Shown one piece after another: positions 11,047 to 22,899 of a stretch of DNA of 64,000 nt. How positions within the stretch are numbered: position 1 is the stretch's first letter; every line of letters starts with the position of its first letter. The translations under genes and the position numbers were made by a program. The notes under the pieces were generated by a model. It saw nothing but the letters and a program-made list of their open reading frames with translations. It had not been told where the DNA came from and ran no database searches. The DNA comes from Narthecium ossifragum (Eukaryota > Streptophyta > Magnoliopsida > Dioscoreales > Nartheciaceae). Location: assembly GCA_963920575.1 (NCBI GenBank), contig OY986965.1:27321342-27385341 (forward strand). The letters are read 5' to 3'.

Positions 11047-11644
11047 TGCAATGTGGAGAATTCGTCAAGACGAAATTCTGATGGTTTTGGGCTCTGTTTG
11101 CATCTTGGATTGATCCAAGATCAGAGTGGACCGAACCAATCTGAAGTTGGATCGGTCCAAACCCATAGTGGATCGATCCATACCTTGTTTTCAGAGGCGT
11201 GTTTTTCCGTTTTGCATAGTGGATCGATCCAACCCCACTCTATCTGGATCGATCCAAGACACTGTAGACGGGAAAATTGGACGGTTTAGATTTAATTTGA
11301 TCCTAAACCGTTTGAGGCCTATAAATAGGGGTTTTATAGGTCTTCTTTATGTGCTTCTAAGGGTTTCTTTGTGTCTTTGAGAGGTTTGAGAGTAGGCAAC
11401 CCTAGAGAGAGATCTCTTTGTCTCTGCTAGGGTTTGGGCTTTGCAATCTCTTCCTCATAATGAAGATTTCCTCTGTCACTCGTAGTTTTTTCTTCCAGTT
11501 ATTGCTGGTAGATTTTCCACGTAAATCCCTCGTCTCTATTTTACTTTCTTTGTGGTTTGGTTGTTATCTCTTCCGTTGCGACATCTCACCTTCTATCTGG
11601 CATCATCAAGACTCCTCAGAGATCCCCAATAGTTTGTTGGGTAT
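11047..11644 (+). mobile_element. Solo LTR (probable copia type) with palindromic U3
   Basis: The element starts TGCAATGTGG and is flanked by CATGA at 11042-11046 and 11645-11649, a 5-bp target duplication. A TATA box (CTATAAATAGGGG, about 11320) splits a U3 that holds GATCGATC-type palindromes (11108, 11150, 11171, 11222, 11247) from an R/U5 with CCACGTAAATCCCT, also seen in the solo LTR at 32494-33175. The 3' terminus is not the usual CA, so the exact end is uncertain. Confidence 0.6.
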
Positions 11645-11724
11645 CATGATTTGAAAGGAATAATAGAGTCTTAAAGTCGAAATATAGATTAAGATAAGAC
11701 ATTTTTCGGGATATTAATAGCTCT

Positions 11725-11910
11725 CTTATAATCTTATCTTACGGACTATAAGAAAGTTGAGGCTATATATATCATCTTTAATGATGGTTCTCAACGACCA
11801 GTCAAGGAATTAAGGGGGGCACATGGTAGAAGTATTATCTTCCGGTCGATGATCTGATCGATTTCTTAACTTTTCATAAATTAAGGGGTTATTAACACCG
11901 CTTTTTCTCC
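11725..11910 (+). repeat. Dispersed direct repeat M, copy 1
   Basis: Runs from ATAATCTTATCTTAC through ATGATGGTTCTCAAC to TTAACACCGCTTTT. It is nearly identical to 15990-16172 and similar to 40745-40860. It belongs to the duplicated WRKY-cluster intergenic DNA. Confidence 0.8.
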
Positions 11911-11975
11911 TCAAAAAAAAAAGACAAAAAAAAAAAGACAAAAGAGAGAGAGATCAGTCTTTTGTTATTGTTGTA

Positions 11976-12185
11976 ATGGCTTTAATTAAAATTCCCAGTT
12001 GCCCACATATTTTTAAAACTATAGCATATGTTGAGACCGGAAACACCAATATTTTATATGCTGTTGGAAAGACTTGCAATTGTTTGGGCTTGGATGAGGG
12101 CAATGTTGAAGAGATAGAACAGCTGGTACAAAATTCTGAGGGCAGTTCATACTTGGCAATCACTAATTACAATTACAAAACTTAA
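11976..12185 (+). other. Short unassigned open frame (69 codons)
   Basis: ATG to stop, with non-repetitive protein-like sequence (NTNILYAVGKTCNCLGLDEG). The last 15 codons lie inside the duplicated intergenic block that also occurs at 44675, where the upstream part is absent. It could be a fragment of a gene truncated by the duplication, or chance. I do not recognise it. Confidence 0.25.
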
Positions 12186-12581
12186 TTTGTGTACACTCCA
12201 ATCAAACTCCTTGGTCTCATCATATCTTGCAGTCGCTGGAAAAGCCAAAAATGCTTCAAATCACACAAGCCGATGTGACCAACCTGCAGTTGGAAGCTTC
12301 TCATGCATGACATCGGCATATATAAAAAATATTTGGGGTATCAATTTTCAACACAACAAGGGATGATGGGACGTACATACATGTTTCTGATTGAGGTCAA
12401 TGGTCGTCTAATGAATCCATTTCGACTAGCTAGCTATAGCTAGCATAATTTTCTGATTGAGGACTGATCGAGGACCACAATCGGAATACACTCTCTTTTT
12501 CACATCTGATCTTGTAGCCTTCTTTGTTAGAAGGCTCATTTGGATTCTTCTGACCCAGAATGAAACACATCTAATCTTGCA

Positions 12582-12772
12582 TGTCGCATTCTTTGTTAGA
12601 ATACACTCGCATGCACCTCTCTCGCTTTCCTATATATATTATTTTCTCAGCTCTACTGTTTTCATTCTTTGTTAGAATACACTCCCCCCACACCTCTCTC
12701 GCTTTCCTAGCGCGCCAGCCCATCAGCTCTACTATATATATTATTTTCTCAGCTCTACTGTTTTCATTCTCT
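12582..12772 (+). repeat. Local tandem duplication, about 85-100 bp, copy-specific
   Basis: TTCTTTGTTAGAATACACTC plus the following CACCTCTCTCGCTTTCCTA and ATTATTTTCTCAGCTCTACT occur twice (from 12589 and 12672). The homologous block near 45140-45220 has them once. Confidence 0.85.
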
Positions 12773-13029
12773 AGCTAGGTATATACACAGCAGGTTGAAA
12801 CGCAGCACAGTTTGCACTTAACCACGTACCAGATAGAGTGCAGTCTCACAACAAGCATAGTTTTGTAGTTGGATTTGGATCATTTGGGCTTTCTAGCCAA
12901 CCTAACATAAACTGTGTCTGGCCTGGCGGCTAAAAACCTGACAGCTGTGCTCCGTACGTTAATCACCTTCTGCTTACCAATATATATATTTAGTTTAGTA
13001 GCGTCTGATGGTGATTAGCGAGTGCGATT

Positions 13030-13260
13030 GGTTTAATGGGTGCTCGCGTGGTGTTTACTTTTGGACTTTGGAGCGATAATTAAGATCCAAAAGCCCCCCG
13101 TTCACACGTTTTCCCACTCGGATGACGTTTGCATAGCAAATTAGCAAGACGTCGGCATTAACGCCCCGCCCAACGTCAGCGTGCCGACGTCACGACTGCT
13201 CCGGGTTGTTGGAGGACAGGTGGCAGGATATGATTTGCTGAAAAGTCAGCACTAGAAGAA
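13030..13260 (+). promoter_or_regulatory. Conserved TGACG-rich block, copy 2 (orphan)
   Basis: Very similar to 45450-45690. It keeps GGATGACGTTTGCATAGC, CCCAACGTCAGCGTGCC and GACGTCACGACTG, giving three or more TGACG/CGTCA cores, plus the downstream GAAAAGTCAGCAC. No intact WRKY55-type gene follows before the transposon tract. Confidence 0.5.
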
Positions 13261-13430
13261 CCAGCTCGGCAGCACCAGCTCAGCTGCCGAGCTGGCAAAT
13301 CGCCCACATGCCGCCGGCCGATTAGCACCATTATTAGAATCTTAATCGGCATATTCCAAAGCGAAAGGTATGGAATAAAGAAAAATAATAGGGGTATTAG
13401 GCCAAAGAATCAAATCTAGCCCCCTCTTGT

Positions 13431-14514
13431 CTAGAATTCCATATATCTTATTTAAAACCTCACCTTTACTACACCTCAAAATGATAATAATACCATTGTT
13501 TTATTTTTCTTTTTTATACCATCATTTTCTCTCTCCTCTCTCTCTTCTCTCCTCCAACGAGACAACCCTCACCTTCTTCGCCGGCCATCCACTTCGATGA
13601 CCACCCCCTTCCCGCCGATCTCCTCTCTCATCCAGCCGCCCCACGGCTCATCCGCCGATCCCGTCACGTATCCAACAGCTCCCCAAGCTTCCTCCTTCCC
13701 CGAGGCCTCCACGACGCCCTCCCCGCCTCCTTCCTCGACGTGCTTCTCTCCTCTGTCGGATCCAGCGCCGCCTCCAACAAACGCTGCCTTCCCCGACGAC
13801 GCCCACGAAGCCCGACGCTGTCCGATTGCCCTCCTCATCAGAAGCGTCACTCGAGTTCCTTGCCTCTCTCAGATCCGGCGCCGCCTCCACCAAAACCCAC
13901 CACCCTACGGCCTTCCAGTGCCGTCTAGCCCCCTTCCCGACAATCTCCCCTTCCCCGACGAAGCCTGGCGCCGTCCGACCGCCCTCCTCGCTGGAAGCCT
14001 CGCCCGAGTTCCACCCCTCTCTCAAATCCGACGCCACCTCCACCTAAACCCACCACCCAACGGCTTTCCAGCGCCGTCCAGCCCCAGATCCGGTGTTCCC
14101 GTCGCCTCACGGCCCGTCCTCCATCATTCCCCCGCGTGATCGCTATCACGCTGCCCGCCCATGTTCGCGATCGTCCTCCCCGGCAAGCAGCTCTCCTTGA
14201 GCTGGTTGGGTCTGACTTGATTCGATCTGAGTTGGTTCCACTAGGCCAAGCAGTCTAGTCCGATCAGATCAAATCTGATCCGGCCTAACTTGATCCAGCG
14301 TAAATCCAAATTATATCTGATTATGTTGATGAACCCATATTCAAGCCGAGAGTTAGAGCTATGAAAATTTTTGACCAAACTATAATTTACGCATGAAAAT
14401 TGTAAATACAATTTAAAAACCTAATGATCTAAATTTGAAAAATTATACATAAAATTTGAAAAATCGACGACCTAAAATTGAGCCCATATTACAGTCGATC
14501 CATTTTTATATTTC
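13431..14514. other. GC-rich insert with internally duplicated proline-rich frame
   Basis: An open plus-strand frame (13597-14139, ATG start) is Pro/Ser-rich and contains two copies of a roughly 120-135-bp segment (LSQIRRRLHQNPPP and LSQIRRHLHLNPPP). Opposite-strand frames are also open, as expected from high GC, and no domain is recognisable. Probably captured or transposon-internal sequence rather than a gene. Confidence 0.35.
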
Positions 14515-15000
14515 TAGTATTTTCATCTTTTTACATGCATTTTCATCTTTCTAAATTTATTTTCATCTTTCTAAATTCATTTTCATTTTTTTAAAATCAT
14601 TTTCATCTTTCTGAATTCATTTTCATCATTCAAAATTCATTTTTATCTTTCTGAATTCATTTTCATCATTCTGAATTCATTTTCATCTTTCTGAACTCAT
14701 TTCCATCTTTCAAAATTCATTTTCATCTTTCTGAATTCATTTTCATCTTTCAGAATTCATTTTCATCTTTCATACATTTTAATCTTTTTAACTCTATCTT
14801 CATCATTTTAAATCTATTTTCACATTTTTTAACTTTATTTTTATCTTTTTAACTCTATTTTCATCTTTCTAAATGCATTTTCATATGTTTAAATGTATTT
14901 TCATATTTTTAACTCTATTTTCATCTTGTTAAATTCATTTTCATCTTTTTAAATGCATTTTCATCTTTCATGCATTTTCATCTTTTTAACTCTTCAAATT
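14515..15000 (+). repeat. Minisatellite, about 20 bp unit
   Basis: Some twenty imperfect tandem copies of a unit close to CATTTTCATCTTTCTGAATT. Variation (aaatt, gaatt, aactc) increases toward the right end. Confidence 0.92.
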
Positions 15001-15985
15001 ACAACTTAATTGGTTGAAATTCTCCACCAAGAGTCTCTTCGGTCACATCCATTTTTCTTCTATTAATTTTGTTTTATCTTTTTTCATATTTTTCCCTGTT
15101 TTTCGACCACTTTTTTCCTATTTTTCTACCCTTTTCCCTATTTTTCCTATTTTCCCAGCTTTTCTCTCTCCTTTTCCTCTATCTCCACCCCCGGCTCGCC
15201 TCCCAAGCCATTGTCTCTCAATCGCCATCGGCTCAAGCGGCTCGATCGGATCCGGGGCTAGCTCAAGCAGCTCGATCGGGGCCGGAGATGGTTGGAGGAA
15301 GGGTTGTAGAGGCGAGGGGGCGTTTGATCCGGGGCTGGGCGAAGCTGGAGGCCGGTGGGGAGGTGGAGTCTGATGGGTCGGAGGAAGGGTTGTAGAGGTG
15401 GGGAGGGCCGAGATCCGCCTGCCCCCTGCCGACAAATACCCGGTCGGAGATCTCAGTGAGGATGGTGTTGACGGTGAGCAACGCAATGCTGGAGCCGACG
15501 ATGATGGCCAGTACGACCCCCGTTGTGAGGATCTGTACCTCTAACCTGGTCCGACCGCGTTAGGTCGAGGGTCTGGCTTGGTTGGTTTGATCCGATTGGC
15601 CTTGGGTTGCGATCGGTTGATCGTATCGCTGCTTTTGGACCTCAAGGGTAATTTGCCAAATTACGCCATGGCGGTCGGTTTTACATTCGCGTAATGCATA
15701 CACAATCTTGATTGATGTACATGATTGAATAGAACCACTAGGAGCGTTCGTGATCGTTAGATCCGGACGAGATTGCGACGAGATCGCAGTTTGGTGTCAA
15801 ATCGAATTCGATCAGTTGGCTCGTCTGAACTGGCTAAGCCATTTAAGTGGTTTAACCCTCTTCTCTCTCTCTCTCTTTCTCTCTCCACCCCCCCCCCCCC
15901 CCTCCCTCTCCCTCTCCCTCTCCCTTTCTTTCTTCCCCGCGCGGCAACTCCCCCTTCTCCTCCCTCGCTCGCGATCCAGCCGGCC
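15001..15985. other. Low-complexity and unassigned sequence following the minisatellite
   Basis: Holds T-rich, C-rich (15890-15902) and CT-rich (15865-15930) tracts and the gene-like fragment listed separately. Two copies of a GGGGCTAGCTCAAG/CGGAGATGG-type segment near 15240-15300 make a local repeat. No complete gene seen. Confidence 0.4.
15405..15545 (-). pseudogene. Fragment encoding a hydrophobic segment, unassigned membrane protein
   Basis: One minus-strand frame reads through a membrane-helix-like stretch (TTGVVLAIIVGSSIALLTVN) followed by TILTEISDRVFVGRG. This is non-repetitive and helix-like, unlike the surrounding low-complexity frames. There is no start or stop, and I do not recognise the family. 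It is best read as a captured exon fragment. Confidence 0.3.
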
Positions 15986-15989
15986 TCTC

Positions 15990-16172
15990 CTCTTATAATC
16001 TTATCTTACAGACTATAGGAAAGTTGAGGCTATATATATATATCATCTTTAATGATGGTTCTCAACAACCAGTCAAGGAATTAAGGCGGGGGGGGCACAT
16101 GGTAGAAGTATTATCTTCCAGTTGATGATCTGATGATCTCTTAACTTTTCATTAATTAAGGGGTTATTAACA
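15990..16172 (+). repeat. Dispersed direct repeat M, copy 2
   Basis: Near-identical to 11725-11910. After TTAACACCGCTTTT it continues as GGGTGCATGCCATATCCATC through about 16440, a continuation shared with 40860-41060 and 41765-41810 but not with copy 1. Confidence 0.85.
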
Positions 16173-16440
16173 CCGCTTTTGGGTGCATGCCATATCCATC
16201 TCCAATCAATGGGCACACCAACTGAATCTCCATCAAAAGTCACTCCGCGGTTTCGTTGAATGAACCGCGTTGAGAGCATGAACCTTCATAAAGAAGCGTT
16301 TCGTACAAGACTAGCTACTAGCTAGCTAAGTACGTCTTCCTATTATATGTGAGAGATCCATAGTCACAGCCACGGGAAGTCTGAAAAAGAAGGGAGCACA
16401 TGCAGTGAAGAGTATTAATGTCAGTCGCATCCGTGTTGTT

Positions 16441-16889
16441 GAACTCTGAACTTCGTCCAGCCCATTTTGGCCTGGACTTCACGCTCGTGACTCCAGGCCA
16501 AAAAGGCCGGGAGTCGCTTGAAGTGAGGATCACTTCATATCCTCACTTCGCTCGGGGTTTTGCTCCACTTCAATTCCTCGAAACCCTATGCTTACCGCTT
16601 CGGCTCTTCACCATGTTCTCCCCCGATCTCACTCGCTCGCCGTCTCTCCACCCACTATGGTCCTCTCTGTCTCCTCCGTACTTCGTCACCCACGCCAGCC
16701 TCTCACTCCCCGGCTGTAGATCTGACGAGCAGCGGGGCCAGGAACCCTCCCACCTCCTCTCCAGTGGTGGATCTGACGGGCGTTGTTAGGCTCTCACTCC
16801 CCGGAGGTAGATCCAACGGGCGGCGGGGCCGTGTGTTTGCTTTTCCGATGCGTGAGCAGCCAGACACCGTTCAGCTTTTCCAGTCACCG
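16441..16889. other. Unassigned stretch left of the chromovirus remnant
   Basis: Contains two similar about 40-bp segments (ctcactccccgg...gtagatc...cggggcc at about 16700 and 16790). No gene and no 5' LTR or primer binding site of the chromovirus is seen. Confidence 0.4.
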
Positions 16890-17307
16890 TAGCAGTACCA
16901 GCAGGCAGTGACAGAGCCATCCGTGCTCAGAGGGTTGGAGACGAGTTGGCTAGAGATGGCACCAGCAGAGCAGAGTGAGTTGAGGACACAGCTAGACGAG
17001 CTGACCAGCAGAGGCTTCATCCGTCCCAGCATGTCTCCCTGGGGGGCGCCAGTGTTGTTCGCAAAGAAGAAGGATGGTACCCTTCGACTTTGCATAGACT
17101 ACAGGCGGCTCAACAGGGTGACGGTGAAGAACAGGTATCCGATACCGCGGATCGACGACCTGTTTGACCAGTTGCGAGGATCTTCAGTGTTCTCGAAGAT
17201 CGACCTCCGCACCGGCTACCACTAGTTGAGGGTCCGGGATTGCGACATCCCGAAGACGGCATTCCGGACTCGGTACGGCCTGTTCGAGTTTGTGGTGATG
17301 CCGTTTG

Positions 17308-17893
17308 TGTTACGCTCCGACCCAGAAAACCCATCCGGACCGGGACGTGAGGGTCCTAAACTCTAAAAATCAAACGGCGAGAGCCTCCCCTGCAAACATT
17401 ACTTTGGAATACAAATACATTTCTCCTTCAAATTACAATTTATACATTTGAAGCTGTACATCAATTGAATATAATAAACTGATGATATCCTCGATCTCAC
17501 GCACCACCAAGGGGAGTGCCGCCTCCAACACCGCAATAACCTGAAAAAGAACGGACTGCATCGACCTGCATCGCCGATGCAACCCAGGTAAGAGTGAGCA
17601 ACAAAACATGCAACAATCAATAAAGCGAAAACATATCACACAATCGCAAACAACCATGCAAGGATGTTCTAGACCTAGAACTATCCCATTCCACACTCAA
17701 AACCTTAACCGCAAGCCTAATCATATCCCTGGGACCTACAGCCTGCTCTGATACCAAGTAAATTGTAATTTGAAGGAGAAATGTATTTGTATTCTAAAGT
17801 GATGTTTGCAGGGGAGGCTCTCGCCGTTTGATTTTTAGAGTTTAGAACCCTCACGTCCCGGTCCGGATGGGTTTTCTGGGTCGGGGCTTGACA
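17308..17893. mobile_element. 586-bp insertion with 135-bp terminal inverted repeats and LTR-like ends
   Basis: It starts TGTTACGCTCC and ends GGGGCTTGACA, with GTTTG duplicated on both sides (17303-17307, 17894-17898). The first about 135 bases recur inverted at the right end (about 17758-17893) with few differences. Just inside the right arm, GCTCTGATACCA (about 17740-17751) is the reverse complement of the initiator-tRNA-Met primer binding site TGGTATCAGAGC. TG...CA ends, a 5-bp duplication and a primer binding site indicate integration by an LTR-type machinery, but the terminal repeats are inverted rather than direct. Confidence 0.75.
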
Positions 17894-20800
17894 GTTTGGG
17901 CTGACGAACGCACCAGCAGCGTTCATGGGTCTCATGCAGAGGATCTTCCGGCCTTTTCTAGACGAGTTCGTGGTGGTGTTCGTCGACGACATCCTTATCT
18001 ACTCCCGGTCAGAGGCGGAGCATGAGCAACACTTGGCGACAGTGTTGCAGCTACATCGGGAGCATCGGCTTTATGCCAAGGTTTCCAAGTGCGAGTTCTG
18101 GCTTGCACAGGTGGGATTCCTTGGACACGTGGTGTCGGCAGCAGGGATCTCAGTTGACCCGGCCAAGGTCGAGGCAGTGATACAGTGGCAGAGACCGATG
18201 ACAGTGTTCGAGGTCCGTAGTTCTTAGGCCTAGAGGGTTACTACAGGCGGTTCATGCGGGACTTCTCCAGAGTTGCCGGACCGTTGACCAGACTGACACT
18301 GAAAGCTGTCCCGTTCGTGTGGGATGATGCTTGTGAGCGAGCCTTCGTGGAGCTGAGGACCAGGTTGACCAGTACGCCGGTGTTGATCGTCCCCGAGCTA
18401 GGTGTTGGTTACAGTATCTACAGCGACGCTGGAAGGAGCTACTGGAGGACTACGACTTTGCGTTGCATTACCATCCTGGTAAGGCAAACATCGTAGCAGA
18501 CAGGTGAGAGACACCAGAGCAGCAGTTGCAGGGTTGTCAGCGCAGCAGTGGCAGGCTCTAGAGACGGCGGGCCAGTTGGGGCTCGAGTTTGAGGATCGGG
18601 GATCCAGCAGCTTTCTCTATGCAGTGCAGAGTATGCCAGCAGTTCTTGCCAGAGTGTTAGAGGCATAGCACAGTGACCCAGAGCTCGAGGAGTTACGCAC
18701 ATCGGCGGGCACGGAGGGCGCAGGCGGGGACTGGACAGTATCGTCAGACGGAGGGCTAGGGTTCCGAGGCAGAGTAGCGGTTCTAGCAGATCCAGTTCTT
18801 CGAGACGACGTCCTTCGAGAATTCCACCACTCTCGCTTTGCAGTTCATCCCGGAGGCACCAAGATGTACCAGGATCTTCAGCGACAGTTCTGGTGGCGCG
18901 GGATGAAGAGGGCAGTGATGGAGTTCATATCGCGGTGCCTTACCTGTCAGAAGGTCAAGGCAGAGCACCAGCGGACTCCGGAGTTACTTCAGCCACTTCC
19001 ACTAGCTGAGTGGAAGTGGGAGCACATCATGATGGACTTCGTGACCGGGCTACCGAGATCTCCTAGGGGGAATGACGCGATTTGGGTCATCGTTGATCGA
19101 TTGACCAAATCGGCGCACTTCCTGCCTATGCGGACGACAGACTCGACGGACAAGTTGGGCAGCTTGTACGTCAGAGAGGTGGTCAGAGTAGACGGAGTTC
19201 CAGTTTCTATCGTGTCAAACCGTGACCCCAGGTTCACCAGCAGGTTCTGGCGAGACTTTCAGGAGGCAATTGGCACACTTCTGACTTTCAGTACGGCTTT
19301 TCATCCGCAGACAGACGGACAGTAAGAGCGGACGATCCAGATCTTGGAGGACATGCTGAGAGCATGTGTCCTCGACGCAGGAGGCAGCTGGGAAGGGCAT
19401 GTTCCCTTGGTGGAGTTCGCTTACAACAACAGCTACCAATCCAGTCTTGGAGTAGCACCTTTCGAGGCATTGTACGGTAGGCCGCGTCGTTCCCAGTGTG
19501 CTGGACAGAGGTTGGAGAGGCTTCACTCACCGGTCCAGACATCGTCAGGCGGTCGTCAAAGAGGTTAGTGCAGATCAGACAGAGGCTTCTGACGGCTCAG
19601 AGCTGGCAGAAGAGTTATGCAGATCAGAGGCGACGACCGTTGGAGTTTGCAGTCGGCGACCGAGTGTTCTTGCGAGCATCGCCGTACAGAGGGTCCGTCA
19701 GGTTTGGCAGAGGTGGTAAGTTGGCGCCGAGATTCGTTAGGCCGTTCGAGATCCTAGAGAGGGTCGGCGAGGTAGCTTACCGCATGGATCTTCCTCAGCA
19801 CATGTATGCTGTGCACCCGACTTTCCAAGTGTCGATGCTAAGGAAGTATCACCCAGACCCGTCTCATGTCATCAGGGTGGATGACATTGAGCTTGAGGCA
19901 GACGCGAGCTTTGTTGAGCAGCCGGTTCGGGTACTTGACCGGAGAGATCATGTTGCGCACCGACCCGCGCAGGCCCAACCAGGCCGGGTGACGCGAACCG
20001 GAACCTAACATACTGCGAAAATTTTGGCGAGGTTTTCCTCTAGTCGTAGTGGTTACCCTAGCAAAACATAACCATCCTGTATTAAACAAATATTACAAAC
20101 CCAAAGACTAAAACTGACATATATTACAAAACCTCAAAACAGGGAAATTATATATTTATCACTCCCGTAAGAGACTATCTATAACAAAAGGGTAAAGACT
20201 GGAAGATCACCACCTCTCAAGTACCGCTACGTCACCAAACACCGGCCCGGTAGGGGCGACCAAAGAAGAGCTAGCGCCAACACCTGCAAAACACAGCCCG
20301 GGTAGGAGTGAGCACTAAGCTCAGCATGGACACTACACTACGACACTCACAATGGAGGGAACACAACAGTGTCGCCCTTAAGCAAGACTTGGGTGTGCAG
20401 CAAGGGTCCCATAACCCTGCGCCGGTGCCCCTGAAGGGAGGCCCAGTTATGTTCTTCCAGCCGAACTGGTCACATACTGGGTTGCCCTCAGCGAGGCAGG
20501 AAACTACACTGCCGTCTCACTAGCAGGCACGGACACTGCTAGGCGGGCAACCACACCGCTGGGTAGGCACCTCTTCCCCCCAAGAGACAATGACCCGGAC
20601 ACCGGTTTGCACCCACAACGTCTGGCTCGAGGCTGACACGACCTCTAAACATCAAACAACATGTATTCAGGTCAAACTAACCCTATCATCGAAACGACTG
20701 AATACTATAAATCGAGTCCTGGACCAAGCTACCCGCAACGGTCCTAGAGCTAGATCCGGACTACCCGAAAGCCCCGAATCAGCGGTCAACCCACCGCCAG

Positions 20801-21302
20801 CGTCCTACACAGATGCAACTAATGCGCAACACAATGCATGTTATGGACATGCGCAGGATAATACAGATAAACATGCAACAGTATGTGATGATATATCAAA
20901 TAAGGTCTGGGCACGGCACCCTGCCGGCCCGGGGTGGTGAACAGGTAAATAAGGTCAAAGGAGCTATTGCAGTGGTACCACCCCCAACTGCCAGCAGTCC
21001 ACCACAACACTTGCACCGGGAAGCAGCCCCGCAAACAACAGCTTACAGATATAACAGATAAAGCCCTCGGCACATGCCGGCATGCAAGGCTAGGAAAAGT
21101 TGTAGGGCTACCCGCCCGTTTATTCTAAACATCCCGGGAGTCATCACTCCCCCGATTCACCACTGCTCCTATTATAGGGCTAACATGCTTCAACATAATT
21201 ACAAGGTATAAAGCTATAAAGAAAACGATACATGCGAAGTTCCGCGAGCAAAACAAGACAAATTTCTCTCTCTCTCTCTGCCATAGTCGGATCGATCCCT
21301 CC

Positions 21303-22899
21303 TGATACGACTTGAAAAGTGTCGTGGCTTAACAAGTCTAACCAAAATTACAATATATTCCGGTGCTCTACTTTAACTACTAAGAACTAGTAGATAGTGG
21401 AGAGTCCGAGTCGAGTCCACAGGGATTTAAGGGATTGAAATCGAACACTTAGCAAATTTCCTACTAATGAGTTGAGAAAAGGTTGCAGGTTGAAATTAAA
21501 CTAAACTTATACTAAAAGATTTATGAATATGAGAGAAATGACCACATGATTCTTAATCAGTAACTAAGGATCTACCAAGCCTTCCTAAGATCAGGGCATG
21601 CAAACACGATAAATGACTTTCTAATAATTGATAAGTGAATGGCTAGTTCTCCTTATCACTCAACAAGTTCTGTTTAGGATTCCTTATCGGCATGATTAGT
21701 TATCTAAATTCAGTGACCGAATGATTAGTTACGTTCACTGCTAATGAACCCTCTTACTAGGATGAATTCATCGCAAATAATGACATAAATATGGATCTAG
21801 GTGTAAGATCGAGATGACTTCGCATCTCGATAGCCGAAACTACAAAGGTAAGATGCATGAAGGATTAGGGATGGAACGTAGTGGGATTAGCACTACTATA
21901 GTGGGACTAGCACTATACAACCTCTAATCACGAAGAAGATTCCATCCGAGATATCATGGGACTAGCATGATCCTCTTATTTGGATGAACCCAATCCAAGC
22001 CCTAGCGTACACAAGCTCTAGAATCAAGTGCAAACAAGAACGATTCATACATCCATCAAGAAATCAACACCAAGATAAACGAAAATAGAGTCAATCCATA
22101 TAAGCCAAATACTCGTGTATACAAACCCTAGATCTAAGAAATCCCTAGTAAAAACCCTAGTTAAATCATAAGAATCCCATGGTTAGGGTTTTAGCTACTC
22201 ATCTTCAGGGGTTGATCCATCGGTAGAAGTTGATGATCTCCTCCCGCCATGGATCTCCTTCAAAGAATCGTCGAAGAAAAGATGGAAAAAGGTAGGAAAA
22301 ACTCTCCCCAAAAACGCCTTGAAAAAGCCCCCAAAATCCCTAAACAATGACTACTTATAGGCCGACAAACAGCCTCCCACGGAAGAGATCTGAGCCATCG
22401 ATTTTTGCCTCTGGCCGCGTCGGATCGATCGCGCTTTTGAAGTTAGATCGATCCGACTCCTTAATCGCTGGTAACGCCCGAGCTGGATCGATCGGGCACT
22501 TGGAGTTGGATCGATCCGACTCCTTGACTTGCTGGTAACACCAGAGTTGGATCGATCCGTCTATCGAGTTGGATCGATCCGTCTATCGAGTCTGATCGAT
22601 CGTACCATTATTGTTGCGCTACGTCCCGTGCTGGATCGATCCGTCTCTTGGAGTTCGATCGATCCGGCGGTTGTTCATTGTCCCGTCGCTGGGTGAGTCG
22701 GATCGATCGCTCATGTTGAGTCCGATCGATCCAATTTGCCAAAATCGCCAGAACACTCTCGTGTTAGCTCCAAAGTTGATCTAACTCGTAGCAGGGTCTG
22801 TTATACCTGAAATGGAATAAAAGTAGTCAGTCCAGCATTGCTCGGGGCCCAACAAAGCCAAATTACAAGGGTGTTTCGTGCACTTTTCAAGTCTTATCA
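21303..22899. mobile_element. 1.6-kb insertion inside the reversed solo LTR, short inverted ends
   Basis: The left end TGATACGACTTGAAAAGTG and the right end CACTTTTCAAGTCTTATCA are inverted copies with one mismatch. Flanks are CCTCC (left) and CCTAC (right), a possible 5-bp duplication with one change. The interior has no ORF with recognisable domains. Its right third contains the palindrome array GGATCGATCC (22437-22740). It could be a non-autonomous LTR-type or DNA element. Confidence 0.55.

Larger units (their letters stand above)
12135..13430 (+). repeat. Duplicated WRKY-cluster intergenic block P, copy with no WRKY gene following
   Basis: Collinear with 44675-45830 over about 1.2 kb with many small indels. 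Shared anchors include AAATTCTGAGGGCAGTTCAT, ATGTGACCA, TGAATCCATTTCGACT and GGTGGCAGGATATGATTTG. In the 44.7 kb copy the block leads into a WRKY55-like gene; here it runs into transposon-like DNA. Confidence 0.85.

Noticed and set aside
13597..14139. 180-codon proline-rich frame as a gene
   Set aside because: GC-rich sequence with equally open opposite-strand frames, an internal duplication and no domain. Kept only as a low-confidence region note.
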